This document shows positions 36,936 to 48,530 of a stretch of 64,000 nucleotides of DNA, one piece after another. The notes beneath the pieces were generated by a model that searched no databases, had not been told where the DNA came from, and saw only the letters and a program-made list of their open reading frames with translations. Each line of letters opens with the position of its first letter. Position 1 is the stretch's first letter. Made by a program: the position numbers and the translations under genes. Origin of the DNA: an uncultured Nitrosomonadaceae bacterium (GTDB lineage Bacteria; Pseudomonadota; Gammaproteobacteria; Burkholderiales; Nitrosomonadaceae); contig CALSMH010000001.1 in assembly GCA_943787405.1 (NCBI GenBank), forward strand, positions 186,001-250,000. The letters are read 5' to 3'.

Positions 36936-38171
36936 TTAGATTGTCTTTACTGGTACGGCATTTAGTGTATTTTCTTCATAAACCTTATGTGCCGCAGTCT
37001 GAGCTGAACCAATATCAACCTTCTTGCCCATATCCGAGAAGACTGTTTCTAGAGCATTTAAACATAGCATGACGTTGTCTATTTTGCTTGAGTAGCCCAT
37101 TAAACCAAATCGCCATATTTTTCCAGCAAAATCCCCAAGTCCTGCGCCAATTTCAAGGTTGTATTCAGCAAGTAGTCTGTGACGCACTTCCTTTTCATCC
37201 ACACCATCAGGTATATATACTGAATTTAACTGTGGTAGGCGGTATCCCTCATCAACTAGGTACTTAGTACCAAAGGTCTCTAGTCCTGCTTTCAATGCCT
37301 CATGGTTACGCTGATGACGAGCCCAAGAATGTTCTAGCCCTTCTTCATAAAGTATAACCAGAGCCTCATGTAATGCGTAGAGTGCATTAGTTGGGGCGGT
37401 GTGGTGATAGGTTCTAGTTTCACCCCAATAGCCCAGTACTAAATTTAAATCCATAAACCAGCTCTGTACTTTTGTCTTGCGATTCTTAACAAGCTCTATA
37501 ACGCGCTCCGAAAAGCTTACTGGGGATAGGCCTGGTGGACATGAAAGACATTTTTGGCTACCAGAATAGATTGCATCTATTTTCCATTCATCGACTAGTA
37601 GTGGGGAACCGCCTAAAGAAGTAACCGCATCAACAATGGTCATACAGTTATAGCGCTGGGCAATTTCACAAAGTGTTTTTGCATCTGAAAGAGCGCCTGT
37701 AGATGTCTCGGCATGAACAAAAGCAATAATTTTCGTATCAGGATTTTGTTTCAGCGCATCTTCTACTTTCTGTGGATCAACGGGCTCTCCCCAGTTGTTA
37801 TCCACTAAGATAGCTACACCACCGCAGCGTTGTACATTTTCCATCATACGGGATCCAAATACGCCATTACGACAGACAATTACCTTATCACCGGGGCTTA
37901 CCATGTTGACGAAACACATTTCCATTCCAACTGAACCGGGTCCAGATACGGGAAAGGTCATTAGATTGGTAGTTTGGAAAGAATATCGAAGAAGGCTTTT
38001 TAATTCTTCCATCATGTCAGTGAATACTGGATCAAGATGTCCTAAGGTTGGGCGAGCCATGGCAGATAGTACTCGCGGATGTGTGTCTGATGGACCGGGG
38101 CCCATCAGGGTACGTTGTGGTGGATAGAATGTACTTATTTTCTTAGTAGGGTAACAAGCTGTAGAAGTCAT
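36936..38171 (-). CDS. Aminotransferase class V, serine/alanine–glyoxylate type
   Basis: The 411-residue PLP enzyme has MGPGPSD near 23, the SGPGS loop near 77, ETSTGA near 155, VDAVTSLGG near 180 and the PLP lysine Lys207 in SGSQKCL. These mark serine–glyoxylate or alanine–glyoxylate aminotransferases, which make glycine from glyoxylate. The amino acid donor cannot be told. Lying beside folate/methyl-cycle genes, it could feed glycine/serine one-carbon metabolism or detoxify glyoxylate from photorespiration-like reactions. It is transcribed alone. Confidence 0.85.
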   Translation of the reverse strand: MTSTACYPTKKISTFYPPQRTLMGPGPSDTHPRVLSAMARPTLGHLDPVFTDMMEELKSLLRYSFQTTNLMTFPVSGPGSVGMEMCFVNMVSPGDKVIVCRNGVFGSRMMENVQRCGGVAILVDNNWGEPVDPQKVEDALKQNPDTKIIAFVHAETSTGALSDAKTLCEIAQRYNCMTIVDAVTSLGGSPLLVDEWKIDAIYSGSQKCLSCPPGLSPVSFSERVIELVKNRKTKVQSWFMDLNLVLGYWGETRTYHHTAPTNALYALHEALVILYEEGLEHSWARHQRNHEALKAGLETFGTKYLVDEGYRLPQLNSVYIPDGVDEKEVRHRLLAEYNLEIGAGLGDFAGKIWRFGLMGYSSKIDNVMLCLNALETVFSDMGKKVDIGSAQTAAHKVYEENTLNAVPVKTI

Positions 38172-38428
38172 AAATGATCCTGAATGAGAAGACGCGACTG
38201 ATTAATTAAAAGAAAAGGATTGATTTTATCAAGTGATTGAGTAATTTGCTATCAATGGTGCTGAACTAATCTATAGTTAAATTTGGTATGGCAGGATAAT
38301 ATATAATTTTTTGTTGTAATTTGTAACTTAATGCTTCATTAGATGTAAAGGTACCATGAGGAGATTCCAGAATTAGAGAGTGTAGTAGCAATAGAGTAAG
38401 GCATTACTGGGCTTAGAATAATTTCTCA

Positions 38429-39535
38429 TTATGTTTTTACTAATTTAGGGTGCATTTGTATGCTCATCAAAATACCAAAACCTAAAAGCATTGTCACCAT
38501 AGATGTGCCACCATAACTGATAAGTGGAAGTGGTACACCTACCACCGGAAGTATGCCAACAACCATTCCTATATTAACAAATATATAAGTGAAAAAAGTT
38601 AATGTGATTGACCCTGCAATAAGCCGAGTAAATTGAGTTGAAGCATTGGCAGCGATAACCATCCCGCGGCCAATTATTACCAGATACAATACTAGCAGCA
38701 ACGAATTGCCAACGATTCCAAATTCTTCAGAGAATACTGCAAAAATGAAATCAGTACTTTTCTCAGGGAGAAAATCTAAATGGGTCTGCGTACCGTTCTG
38801 CCATCCTTTTCCAATAATGCCGCCAGAACCTATTGCAATGGACGACTGTATGGTGTGGTAACCTGCCCCTAATGCATCTTGCGCCGGATCAAATAAAGTC
38901 ATAACACGTTGTTTTTGATAGTTATGCATCATCGACCAGAGTAATGGCAGGCTGCCTGCCCCGGCAATTACTAGCCCAATCATTATGCGCCATGATAATC
39001 CCGCAAGAAACAAAACATAGAAGCCGCTAGAGATAATTAGTAAGGTAGTTCCTAAGTCTGGCTGGCGTAAAATAAGTGCTGCCGGTAAGAATAGAAGCAT
39101 TGTCGCTACTACGTAGTCTCGGGCCAGTAAAGTAGTTTCGTGTTTATCAAAATACCAAGCCATCATTAGTGGCACGGCAATTTTCATCAGTTCTGAGGGT
39201 TGAATACGAGTAACGCCTATATCTAGCCACCTTCTCGCTCCATTGTTAATTTCACCAAATAGCGCTACACAAATTAGAAGAATTAGACCGACTACATATA
39301 TTGGTAAAGCAAGTCGCATCATGTGCTGAAGTGGAATGTTAGCGACTAGCCACATGATGACCAGTGCTGCAACCATGTTAACTGCCTGATTGGTTACGCG
39401 AGCTAAATTTCCTCCTGTAGCACTGTAAAGCGTTGCAAGACCAAGCGCCATTACTAGAAGGATGCTAAATAATAAGAAGCTATCTATATATCGCGTGAAG
39501 TAGTGCCATAGACGCAAAGATCTAGTCATGCTCAT
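38429..39535 (-). CDS. rodA: Rod shape-determining protein RodA (SEDS glycosyltransferase)
   Basis: RodA polymerises peptidoglycan glycan strands for cell elongation with PBP2. The 368-residue protein has about ten membrane segments and SEDS motifs such as GARRWLDIG, IQPSELMKIA, LRQPDLGTTLL and, near the end, GVPLPLISYGGTSM. The start overlaps the mrdA end by up to 14 bp, indicating coupled translation. It is the last gene of mreBCD–mrdA–rodA. Confidence 0.95.
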   Translation of the reverse strand: MSMTRSLRLWHYFTRYIDSFLLFSILLVMALGLATLYSATGGNLARVTNQAVNMVAALVIMWLVANIPLQHMMRLALPIYVVGLILLICVALFGEINNGARRWLDIGVTRIQPSELMKIAVPLMMAWYFDKHETTLLARDYVVATMLLFLPAALILRQPDLGTTLLIISSGFYVLFLAGLSWRIMIGLVIAGAGSLPLLWSMMHNYQKQRVMTLFDPAQDALGAGYHTIQSSIAIGSGGIIGKGWQNGTQTHLDFLPEKSTDFIFAVFSEEFGIVGNSLLLVLYLVIIGRGMVIAANASTQFTRLIAGSITLTFFTYIFVNIGMVVGILPVVGVPLPLISYGGTSMVTMLLGFGILMSIQMHPKLVKT

Positions 39536-41429
39536 TTTCCCTGTTTCTATCTACAGGTTTTTCTTCCATGTTGGCTGGCAATTTACCAAGTAGGGCATAA
39601 TCCATTACTTGTCTCGCAATTGGAGCGGCAGCAGAGCTGCTATGGCTAACATTTTCTACTAATACTGATAGTGCAATACTTGGATTTTCTGCTGGGGCAT
39701 AGGCTATAAACAACGCGTGATCACGATGCCGTTCATTTATAGCATCTTCATCATATTTTTCTCCCTGCTTAATACTTATTACCTGAGATGTCCCGGTTTT
39801 TCCGGCAAAGGTATAACCTGCTCCTACTCCTGCCTTTGCTGCAGTACCTCCTGTTTTGGTGACACCTATAAGTGCATTTCTTACTATCGCAAGATTGTCT
39901 GGATTGAGATTGAGTTGATACAATATTTGCGGGGCCCTTTCAAATATTTGACCGGTTTTACTATTTTGTATTCGCTTTACAAGGTGTGGGCGGAATGCAG
40001 TTCCTTTGTTCGCAATTATTGAAGTGGCAAAAGCGAGTTGGAGTGGTGTGGCCAGATTGTATCCCTGGCCAATACCAATAGAGATAGTGTCACCTGGCCA
40101 CCATTTTTGTTTATGACGCCTCATTTTCCACTCACGTGAAGGCAATAAACCTGAGGCCTCTCCCTCTATATCAATACCAGTTTTCTTACCTAAACCAAAT
40201 CGCCCAATAAATTTAGATATATTGTCTATACCAAGCTCATTAGCAAGTTCGTAATAATATGTATCACATGAAACCACTAGTGATTTATGAACATTCACTT
40301 TTCCATGGCCGCCCGCTTTCCAGTCCCGGTATCGGTTGCTGCTACCAGGCAATTGATAGTACCCGGGGTCACTGATCGCATATCCGGGTGTTCGTAAATT
40401 TAGCTCTAGACCTGCTAATGCCATAAACGGCTTAAATGTAGAGCCTGGTGGATAAACGCCGCGTAATGCGCGATTATTCAGTGGCCTGTCGATAGAGTTA
40501 TTGAGCCGATCCCAATTCTTAAAATCGATACCATTTACAAAAAGATTAGAGTCAAACCCTGGCTTACTGACAAACGCAAGTACATCGCCATTATTAGGGT
40601 TAATTGCTACCAGAGCACCCCGTCGGTCACCGAAGGCCCTTTCAGCAATCTCTTGTAATTTAGTGTCAAGAGTCAATGTAAGGTTATTGCCAGAGACCGG
40701 TGGTGTGCGCGATAAAACTCTTATTTTACGCCCTGCTGAATCAGTCTCTATTTTCTCAAAGCCAGCTATACCGTGCAGTTCTTTCTCGTAGCTTTGTTCG
40801 ACACCAATTTTTCCAATATGGTTGGTTCCTTTGTAATTTGCTAAATCTTTGTTTGCTTCTAACTCTGCAAGATCTTTATTATTAATACGGCCTATGTAAC
40901 CAACGACATGTGAAGAGCTCTTTCCTTTTGGGTATTGTCGGAACAGGCGAGCCTTTATCTCTACGCCGGGGAAACGATAGCTGTTAGCAGCAAAACGCGC
41001 TACTTCTTCTTCAGATAGGCGGGTTCGAATAGGCAAACTTTCAAACTTATTACTTTCTTCCATAAGTTTTTTAAAGCGTCTGCGATCTATTTCCTTAATG
41101 GGAATAATGGTGGTGAGCTCATTTATTGTGGCTTCAAAGTCAGCAAGCTTACTGGGTACAAATTCAAGCGTATAGGCAGAATAATTTTGTGCTAAAACAT
41201 TGCCATTACGATCTAGAATCAGACCCCTATTAGGAACAATAGGAGAGATGGATATGCGATTGGCTTCCGCCAGAGTGTGATAACGCGTACTTTCTAAAAC
41301 CTGCAAATAAAAGAAGCGAGCAAAAAGTATTAGGAATAGGAATAATACAAAGCCTGCGCTGATAGCAAGTCGGTTCTGGAAATGATGCAACTCACTAAGG
41401 TGATCGCGAATCTCTATCGTTCGTTTCAT
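39522..41429 (-). CDS. mrdA: Penicillin-binding protein 2 (elongation transpeptidase)
   Basis: PBP2 cross-links peptidoglycan in the elongasome. The 635-residue protein has a membrane helix at about 22-44, a dimerisation domain and a transpeptidase domain with nucleophile motif STFK (in PPGSTFKPF), the SCD triad motif (VVSCDTYYY) and KTG (AGKTGTSQV). Its ATG overlaps the mreD stop by 4 bp. Confidence 0.96.
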   Translation of the reverse strand: MKRTIEIRDHLSELHHFQNRLAISAGFVLFLFLILFARFFYLQVLESTRYHTLAEANRISISPIVPNRGLILDRNGNVLAQNYSAYTLEFVPSKLADFEATINELTTIIPIKEIDRRRFKKLMEESNKFESLPIRTRLSEEEVARFAANSYRFPGVEIKARLFRQYPKGKSSSHVVGYIGRINNKDLAELEANKDLANYKGTNHIGKIGVEQSYEKELHGIAGFEKIETDSAGRKIRVLSRTPPVSGNNLTLTLDTKLQEIAERAFGDRRGALVAINPNNGDVLAFVSKPGFDSNLFVNGIDFKNWDRLNNSIDRPLNNRALRGVYPPGSTFKPFMALAGLELNLRTPGYAISDPGYYQLPGSSNRYRDWKAGGHGKVNVHKSLVVSCDTYYYELANELGIDNISKFIGRFGLGKKTGIDIEGEASGLLPSREWKMRRHKQKWWPGDTISIGIGQGYNLATPLQLAFATSIIANKGTAFRPHLVKRIQNSKTGQIFERAPQILYQLNLNPDNLAIVRNALIGVTKTGGTAAKAGVGAGYTFAGKTGTSQVISIKQGEKYDEDAINERHRDHALFIAYAPAENPSIALSVLVENVSHSSSAAAPIARQVMDYALLGKLPANMEEKPVDRNRENEHD

Positions 41430-41947
41430 AGTGCATTTGGATCATGTTTTGAACTATGGGACATTTTAAGTAGAAGCGAGATCAGCGGCCATAGCAGCAT
41501 ACCAGTAAAACTGGCAAGAAAATAATGCCAACCTGGAAAATCAGATCTTTTTAATAGCTCAGTTAAAAGCATTATAAATTGGGCAAAGAGTAACAGTAGT
41601 CCAATTTGAGGTGCTTGTTTTAGTAATCCAAATACATGTATACGTCGGCGTAGTAACAATACAATGAAAATCATCACACTGTATGCTAAAGCATGTTGTC
41701 CAAACATGCTGCTATTCACTACGTCCATTAAGAGACCCATAACAAAAGCAACACTCATGCCAACTCGCTGTGGCTGATAAGCACCCCAAAATAGCAGTAC
41801 CAAAGCAACAAAATCTGGTCGTAATATTAGCAGGGATTCATTTACTGGTAGCAGGTTTAGTAATAGTCCTACCAATAGACTAAGGATGATAAACCAACTT
41901 TTTGCAGGAAGAGTGATCTCTTCTTTGGAATAATTAGTGGGCGTCAT
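41426..41947 (-). CDS. mreD: Rod shape-determining protein MreD
   Basis: MreD is a small inner-membrane protein of the elongasome. It has about five membrane segments and the conserved RPDFVALVLLFW and GLLMDVV segments. The Met at 41947 (MTPTNYSKEE) gives 173 residues and only a 14-bp overlap with mreC; a start at 41971 would overlap by 38 bp. It is encoded between mreC and mrdA as usual. Confidence 0.9.
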   Translation of the reverse strand: MTPTNYSKEEITLPAKSWFIILSLLVGLLLNLLPVNESLLILRPDFVALVLLFWGAYQPQRVGMSVAFVMGLLMDVVNSSMFGQHALAYSVMIFIVLLLRRRIHVFGLLKQAPQIGLLLLFAQFIMLLTELLKRSDFPGWHYFLASFTGMLLWPLISLLLKMSHSSKHDPNAL

Positions 41948-42833
41948 TTTTTTCTGATTCCTTATCCTCAAGATAGATATTAGCTGAGTCCATCAGATTT
42001 TCCGGAGGGAGCTGTGGAGAAAGAATCAAAACCTGTTTATTGCGATCGACACCAGCAATAGTTGTACAGATGATATAAGCAAAAGCAGAAGATATATCAC
42101 GTTTTATTTTTGATACCAAAGCTACTGGTAGGCCAGAAGGGTAAACGCCGCCTATACCTGAAGTAACTATTTGATCCCCTTCCTGGATATCGACATTGTT
42201 TGCCATATAATTTAATTCAAGTGTTTTGTATTTCCCGGTACCAGATGCTACTGAGCGTAGACCATTACGTAAGATCTGGACTGGTATTGAGTGATCTTTG
42301 TCAGTAATCAGTGTGGCCTCTGAAGACCACGGATAGGCATGTGTAATTTGTCCTATTACCCCTAAATGGTCTACTATAACTTGGCCATTTTGAGCGCCAT
42401 TCTGGAAGCCTTTGTCGAGTATAACTGTAAGGTTAAAAGGGTCTCTTGGAATAGAGCGAATTTCCGCCAAAATAGTCTTACTCTTATTTTTTTGGGTAGC
42501 TTCCAACAAGTTACGAAGATGTTCATTCTCAATTGTCAGGGCTGAAAGTTGTTGTAGCTTGCCTGAGTCAATAAGGTGCTGTTGTTTAAAGCGCGCATTT
42601 TCATCAGCTAAGTCCTGAGTAATAAAAAAATCATTTGCTAAATTGGAAATTGCGGTTGGCAAGTGGGCCAAATTCTGTATCGGGTATAGTGCTACAGCAA
42701 TAGTTTGGCGAGCCTCATAGAGATATTTAAAGTGAGTATCAACTACCATCAGTGCTAATGATAGCTGAATAAAAAAAACCAGCCGGACTAGCAAGCTAGG
42801 GCCATGTCTAAAAAATTGTGGGGTTGTTTCCAT
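41934..42833 (-). CDS. mreC: Rod shape-determining protein MreC
   Basis: MreC is a bitopic periplasmic scaffold for RodA–PBP2. The 299-residue protein has a membrane helix at about 15-33, a coiled coil (about 65-110) and two β-barrel domains with VILDKGFQNGAQNGQVIVD and VDIQEGDQIVTSGIGGVYPSGLP-type segments (for example GDQIVTSGIGG). The carboxy end is short and acidic. It lies 73 bp after mreB. Confidence 0.94.
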   Translation of the reverse strand: METTPQFFRHGPSLLVRLVFFIQLSLALMVVDTHFKYLYEARQTIAVALYPIQNLAHLPTAISNLANDFFITQDLADENARFKQQHLIDSGKLQQLSALTIENEHLRNLLEATQKNKSKTILAEIRSIPRDPFNLTVILDKGFQNGAQNGQVIVDHLGVIGQITHAYPWSSEATLITDKDHSIPVQILRNGLRSVASGTGKYKTLELNYMANNVDIQEGDQIVTSGIGGVYPSGLPVALVSKIKRDISSAFAYIICTTIAGVDRNKQVLILSPQLPPENLMDSANIYLEDKESEKNDAH

Positions 42834-42906
42834 TACATGCGCGGTGTTTCATGGATTCTAACTAGTATCCGGTTCATTGGTACTAACACTTCAATCCTGG
42901 ATACTG

Positions 42907-43989
<1,083 letters not shown>

Positions 43990-44108
43990 TTAAAATTACA
44001 CAAAAAGACTACGTTTTAAAGATTATTTATTGATGCTCTATAACGGCGGTTTTAAACCGTAACTTTATGATACTCTATTATGTTTTTGAACGTAAGGGGT
44101 GTTAGCTG

Positions 44109-44396
44109 ATGGCAGTGACTCTTGAAGATGTAAAACGTGTGGCAAATCTTGCTCGGATTGAAATTAGTAATGATGAAGCCAATACTACGCTGGATCAAAT
44201 AACAGGGATTTTCTCCTTAATTGAGCAAATGGAGCTAGTAGATACGTCCAAAATCGCCCCCATGTCTCATGCCCAAGGTGTTGAGCAGCGATTGCGTAAA
44301 GATGAGGTAACAGAGATAGATCAGCACAAATTATTTCAATTGCAGGCACCTAAAACAGAGGCTAAATTATATCTAGTGCCAAAAGTTATTGAATGA
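44109..44396 (+). CDS. gatC: Asp-tRNA(Asn)/Glu-tRNA(Gln) amidotransferase subunit GatC
   Basis: GatC (95 residues) stabilises the GatCAB complex. The motif VKRVANLARIEIS at the amino end and LRKDEVTE near 76 are typical. AAGGGGTG precedes the ATG. gatA follows at 51 bp and gatB at 18 bp, so the three form one operon. The presence of GatCAB implies that Gln-tRNA, Asn-tRNA or both are made by amidation. Confidence 0.96.
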   Translation: MAVTLEDVKRVANLARIEISNDEANTTLDQITGIFSLIEQMELVDTSKIAPMSHAQGVEQRLRKDEVTEIDQHKLFQLQAPKTEAKLYLVPKVIE

Positions 44397-44447
44397 GATT
44401 TTAAGAATAAATGCAATATTTTATAATTTCTCCATATTTTATATACC

Positions 44448-45908
44448 ATGTTTAATTCTAGCCTAAATCAGCTTTCTACATTACTTGCTACTAAGCGGGT
44501 ATCGAGCATTGAACTAACCAGAGATTTTCTTAGAAACATTAAAAGTTTAAACAAAGAATATAATGCATTCATTACAGTAAATGAAGAAATGAGTCTTGAT
44601 CAGGCCCGTATTGCTGATGCAATGATTGCTTCAGGAGAAGGAAGCCCGTTAACTGGAATCCCTATTGCTCATAAGGATATTTTTTGTACTAAAGGATGGC
44701 TTACTACTTGTGGGTCAAAAATGTTATCAAACTTTATTTCGCCTTATGACGCACATGTAATTGAGCTCTTCAATAAGGCTGGCACAGTAAATATTGGTAA
44801 AACTAACATGGATGAATTTGCTATGGGGTCTAGTAATGAGACCTCTTTTTATGGACCAGTTAAGAATCCGTGGGATATTTTATCAGTACCAGGAGGAAGC
44901 TCTGGAGGTTCAGCCTGTGCAGTAGCTGCACGTATGGCCCCAGCTGCTACTGGCACTGACACAGGAGGGTCTATTCGCCAACCAGCATCATTATGTGGCG
45001 TATCTGGTATAAAACCAACTTATGGTTTGGTATCAAGATATGGAATGATTGCTTTTGCTTCGAGTCTTGATCAGGGAGGGCCAATAGCAAAGTCAGCTGC
45101 AGATTTAGCATTAATGTTAAATGTTATGGTGGGTTTTGATGCCCGTGACTCAACAAGCTTGCAACATGAGAATGAGGACTATACAAGAGAATTAAAAGGG
45201 CCAATAGAAGGTCTGCGTATTGGTCTGCCAAAAGAATATTTTGCCGAAGGATTAAGTGATGATGTATCACGCGCTGTAGATGCAGCTGTTGCAGAATATA
45301 GTAAACTTGGCGCAAAAATAATTGAGGTGTCATTGCCAAATACTAAACTCTCGATTCCGGTTTACTACGTGCTAGCTCCAGCAGAGGCATCAAGTAATCT
45401 ATCCCGTTTTGATGGAGTTCGTTATGGCCACCGCTCCGAAGAATATAATAACCTTGATGATATGTACCTGAAAAGTCGTACTCAGGGTTTTGGCGCTGAA
45501 GTAAAGAGGCGTATTTTAATTGGAACATATGTGTTATCACATGGATATTACGATGCTTATTATATAAAGGCACAGAAATTAAGGCGTCTAATCGCTCAGG
45601 ATTTTACTGGAGTATTTAAGCAATGTGACGTAATAATGGGACCAACCTCACCTTCAGTTGCATTTTCCTTAGGCGAGAGAAGTAATGATCCTTTGCAGAT
45701 GTATTTATCAGATGCATATACAGCTGCAGCCAGTTTAGCTGGGCTGCCAGGGATGTCCATTCCTGTTGGATTTGGTAAGAAAAATAGGCCGGTAGGATTG
45801 CATATCATTGGTAATTATTTTGCTGAAGCAAAAATACTAAGCATTGCACATCAATTTCAGCAGGTAACAGATTGGCATACAAAAATGCCGGATATAAAGA
45901 AATTCTAA
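44448..45908 (+). CDS. gatA: Asp-tRNA(Asn)/Glu-tRNA(Gln) amidotransferase subunit GatA
   Basis: GatA is the amidase that releases ammonia from glutamine. The 486-residue protein has the Ser-cisSer-Lys triad: Lys in IAHKDIF near 78, and the two serines in PGGSSGGSA and [13 protein letters not shown]. It is an amidase-signature protein of normal length. Confidence 0.97.
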   Translation: MFNSSLNQLSTLLATKRVSSIELTRDFLRNIKSLNKEYNAFITVNEEMSLDQARIADAMIASGEGSPLTGIPIAHKDIFCTKGWLTTCGSKMLSNFISPYDAHVIELFNKAGTVNIGKTNMDEFAMGSSNETSFYGPVKNPWDILSVPGGSSGGSACAVAARMAPAATGTDTGGSIRQPASLCGVSGIKPTYGLVSRYGMIAFASSLDQGGPIAKSAADLALMLNVMVGFDARDSTSLQHENEDYTRELKGPIEGLRIGLPKEYFAEGLSDDVSRAVDAAVAEYSKLGAKIIEVSLPNTKLSIPVYYVLAPAEASSNLSRFDGVRYGHRSEEYNNLDDMYLKSRTQGFGAEVKRRILIGTYVLSHGYYDAYYIKAQKLRRLIAQDFTGVFKQCDVIMGPTSPSVAFSLGERSNDPLQMYLSDAYTAAASLAGLPGMSIPVGFGKKNRPVGLHIIGNYFAEAKILSIAHQFQQVTDWHTKMPDIKKF

Positions 45909-45926
45909 ATTAATAAAGAAAATAAT

Positions 45927-47414
45927 ATGCAATGGGAAGTCGTAGTCGGTCTTGAGATACATACCCAGCTCCTGACCCAATCAAAATTATTCTCTGGCGC
46001 TTCAACAACTTTTGGGGGCGCTCCCAATTCCCAGGCTTGTGCGGTTGATATAGCGTTGCCAGGGGTTTTGCCTGTATTAAATCGTGGCGTTGTTGAGCTA
46101 GCAGTTAAATTTGGCCTATCAATAGACGCAAGGATCAACTCGCCCTCAATATTTGCACGTAAGAATTATTTTTATCCAGATCTTCCAAAAGGATATCAGA
46201 TAAGTCAATTTGAACTGCCAATTGTTGAAGGCGGGCAAATTAATATACAAACAGGTAAAAATAATGAGGAAGATGAGAGAATAATAAATATTACTCGTGC
46301 TCACCTTGAGGAAGATGCAGGAAAATCATTACATGAGGATTTTCATGGCATGACTGGCATTGATTTAAATCGTGCTGGCACACCTTTATTAGAAATTGTT
46401 TCAGAGCCAGATATGCGTAGTAGCGCTGAAGCAGTTGCTTTTGCTAAAAAAATACACACTTTGGTGCGTTGGCTTGGTATCAGCGATGGAAATATGGAAG
46501 AAGGTTCATTTCGTTGTGATGCGAATGTGTCAGTTCGTAGATTAGGGGACGATACACTTGGTACTCGTCGTGAAATTAAAAACTTGAACTCTTTCCGTTA
46601 TTTACAACAGGCTATTGAATATGAAGCTGAGTTTCAAAAATATATTCTTGAGACCGGGGGCAAGATTAAACAGGCAACGGTCCTATTTGATTCTGAAAAG
46701 CGTGAGACCCATGTTATGCGTACTAAAGAGGATTCACATGATTATCGCTATTTTCCCGACCCAGACCTGTTGCCACTAATAATATCTTCTGATTGGATAG
46801 AAGAGATCAGAGCATCTATGGTAGAGCCTCCAGATTTATGCTTCTCACGGTTTATAGATTCAGAAATTGGTTCGAATGGCAAGGAAACCTATGCGTTATC
46901 AAAATATGATGCAACCATGTTAACTGTCGATATAGATATAGCTACTTATTTTGAAAAAGTAGTAAGAATTATTGGCAGAAAAGAAGCGAAACTTTGTGCT
47001 AATTGGGTAATTGGAGAGGTTGCTACACGTTTAAATCAAGATAATAAAAATATTACGGCTTCACCAATTTCTCCACAACAGTTGGCAGAATTAATTCTTC
47101 GTATTTGCGATGGAACTGTTTCAGGTAAAACTGCTAAAGATATATTTAACACAATGTGGGATGGAGAGAGTCACACCTCAGCTGATGAAATTATTAAAAT
47201 AAAGGGCTTGAGGCAAATCTCAAATAGCGATGAAATAACAAAACTCGTTGACATGGTTCTTATTGAAAACCCTCAGCAGGTAGCTGATTTTTGTAGAGGG
47301 AAAGAAAGAGCATTTAATTCCTTGGTTGGTCAAGTTATGAAGAAAACTAAAGGAAAAGCAAATCCCGCCCAGGTTAATGATATTCTAAAGGAAAGACTTA
47401 AAAAGAAAAATTAG
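45927..47414 (+). CDS. gatB: Asp-tRNA(Asn)/Glu-tRNA(Gln) amidotransferase subunit GatB
   Basis: GatB activates the mischarged tRNA with ATP and passes on the amide. The 495-residue protein has [13 protein letters not shown] at the amino end, the GRAN-type segment [17 protein letters not shown], the RCDANVSVR motif, and a carboxy-terminal YqeY-like tail domain. It ends the gatCAB operon, followed by a long perfect palindrome. Confidence 0.97.
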   Translation: MQWEVVVGLEIHTQLLTQSKLFSGASTTFGGAPNSQACAVDIALPGVLPVLNRGVVELAVKFGLSIDARINSPSIFARKNYFYPDLPKGYQISQFELPIVEGGQINIQTGKNNEEDERIINITRAHLEEDAGKSLHEDFHGMTGIDLNRAGTPLLEIVSEPDMRSSAEAVAFAKKIHTLVRWLGISDGNMEEGSFRCDANVSVRRLGDDTLGTRREIKNLNSFRYLQQAIEYEAEFQKYILETGGKIKQATVLFDSEKRETHVMRTKEDSHDYRYFPDPDLLPLIISSDWIEEIRASMVEPPDLCFSRFIDSEIGSNGKETYALSKYDATMLTVDIDIATYFEKVVRIIGRKEAKLCANWVIGEVATRLNQDNKNITASPISPQQLAELILRICDGTVSGKTAKDIFNTMWDGESHTSADEIIKIKGLRQISNSDEITKLVDMVLIENPQQVADFCRGKERAFNSLVGQVMKKTKGKANPAQVNDILKERLKKKN

Positions 47415-47423
47415 GAATAAGAT

Positions 47424-47463
47424 CTGTGAACAAATCATGCTATATAGCATGATTTGTTCACAG
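47424..47463. terminator. Perfect 40-bp palindrome between gatB and the histone H1-like gene
   Basis: The arms (20 bp each, beginning CTGTGAACAAATCATGCTAT) are perfectly complementary with no spacer. It lies 10 bp after the gatB stop and 27 bp past the stop of the convergent lysine-rich gene. RNA from either strand would form a long hairpin; there is no U-tract, so it may act with Rho or protect 3' ends. Confidence 0.6.
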
Positions 47464-47489
47464 TAATGGCTTTGTGTTGGCATTGCTTC

Positions 47490-48530
47490 TTAGGGGCGCT
47501 TACCCGAAAGCGGAAATGGCCAGCTTGTAGCTATACTAGGTACTATCGGAGCAGGCTTTACTGCCGGTTTCTTCTTAGCGACTACTTTCTTTTTAGCTAC
47601 TGCTTTTTTAGCCACTGGTTTCTTCTTAGCGACTACTTTCTTTTTAGCTACTGCTTTTTTAGCCACTGGTTTCTTCTTAGCGACTACCTTCTTTTTAGCC
47701 ACTGGTTTCTTCTTAGCGACTACCTTCTTTTTAGCTACTGGTTTTTTCTTAGCAACTACCTTCTTTTTAGCCGCTGGTTTTTTCTTAGCAACTACCTTCT
47801 TTTTAGCCGCTGGTTTCTTCTTAGCAACTACCTTCTTTTTAGCCACTGGTTTTTTCTTGGCGACTACCTTCTTTTTAGCCGCTAGTTTTCTCTTAGCTAC
47901 TACCTTCTTTTTAGCTACTACCTTCTTTTTAGCTACTGCTTTTCTAGCCACTGGTTTTTTCTTAGCAACTACCTTCTTTTTAGCCGCTGGTTTTTTCTTA
48001 GCTACTACCTTCTTTTTAGCTACTACCTTCTTTTTAGCTACTGCTTTTCTAGCCACTGGTTTTTTCTTAGCGACTACCTTCTTTTTAGCCACTGCTTTCT
48101 TAGCCACTGGTTTCTTTTTAGCCACTGGTTTTTTCTTAGCGACTACCTTCTTTTTAGCCACTGCTTTCTTAGCCACTGGTTTCTTTTTAGCTGCTACTTT
48201 CTTTTTAGCTACTGCTTTTCTAGCCGCTGGTTTTTTCTTAGCTACTACCTTCTTTTTAGCCACTGCTTTCTTAGCCACTGGTTTCTTTTTAGCTACTACT
48301 TTCTTTTTAGCTACTGCTTTTCTAGCCGCTGGTTTTTTCTTAGCAACTACCTTCTTTTTAGCCACTGGTTTTTTAGCCGCTGGTTTCTTCTTAGCAACTA
48401 CCTTCTTTTTAGCCACTGGTTTTTTAGCCACTGGTTTCTTCTTAGCGACTACTTTCTTTTTAGCCACTGGTTTTTTCTTAACTATTATTGGTTTCTTTTT
48501 AGCTGCTGGTTTTTTCTTGGTAGTTGCCAT
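47490..48530 (-). CDS. Histone H1-like lysine/alanine-rich DNA-binding protein
   Basis: The 346-residue protein is almost entirely Lys, Ala, Val and Pro with a few Arg, in units such as [12 protein letters not shown] and KKAVAKKK. Only the first few residues ([13 protein letters not shown]) and the last 25 (ending PFPLSGKRP) differ. Such proteins resemble the carboxy-terminal tail of eukaryotic histone H1 and occur in several Betaproteobacteria and in pseudomonads (AlgP); they are thought to bind DNA non-specifically. The ATG at 48530 has a clear GGAGG site, so I reject the start at 48542. Copy number of the repeat is probably variable. Confidence 0.88.
   Translation of the reverse strand: MATTKKKPAAKKKPIIVKKKPVAKKKVVAKKKPVAKKPVAKKKVVAKKKPAAKKPVAKKKVVAKKKPAARKAVAKKKVVAKKKPVAKKAVAKKKVVAKKKPAARKAVAKKKVAAKKKPVAKKAVAKKKVVAKKKPVAKKKPVAKKAVAKKKVVAKKKPVARKAVAKKKVVAKKKVVAKKKPAAKKKVVAKKKPVARKAVAKKKVVAKKKVVAKRKLAAKKKVVAKKKPVAKKKVVAKKKPAAKKKVVAKKKPAAKKKVVAKKKPVAKKKVVAKKKPVAKKKVVAKKKPVAKKAVAKKKVVAKKKPVAKKAVAKKKVVAKKKPAVKPAPIVPSIATSWPFPLSGKRP
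47560..48500 (-). repeat. Degenerate tandem repeat encoding KKK-V/P-V-A units
   Basis: The coding region of the lysine-rich protein is a long array of 15- to 36-bp units such as those for VAKKK and PVAKKA, mixed in irregular order. Synonymous changes (Ala and Lys codons) separate the copies, so the array is old enough to have diverged yet is kept at the protein level. Confidence 0.85.

Noticed and set aside
47560-48500. Repetitive DNA that could be mistaken for a CRISPR array
   Set aside because: Units are short, irregular, without unique spacers, and wholly inside one coding frame; no cas genes are in the window.
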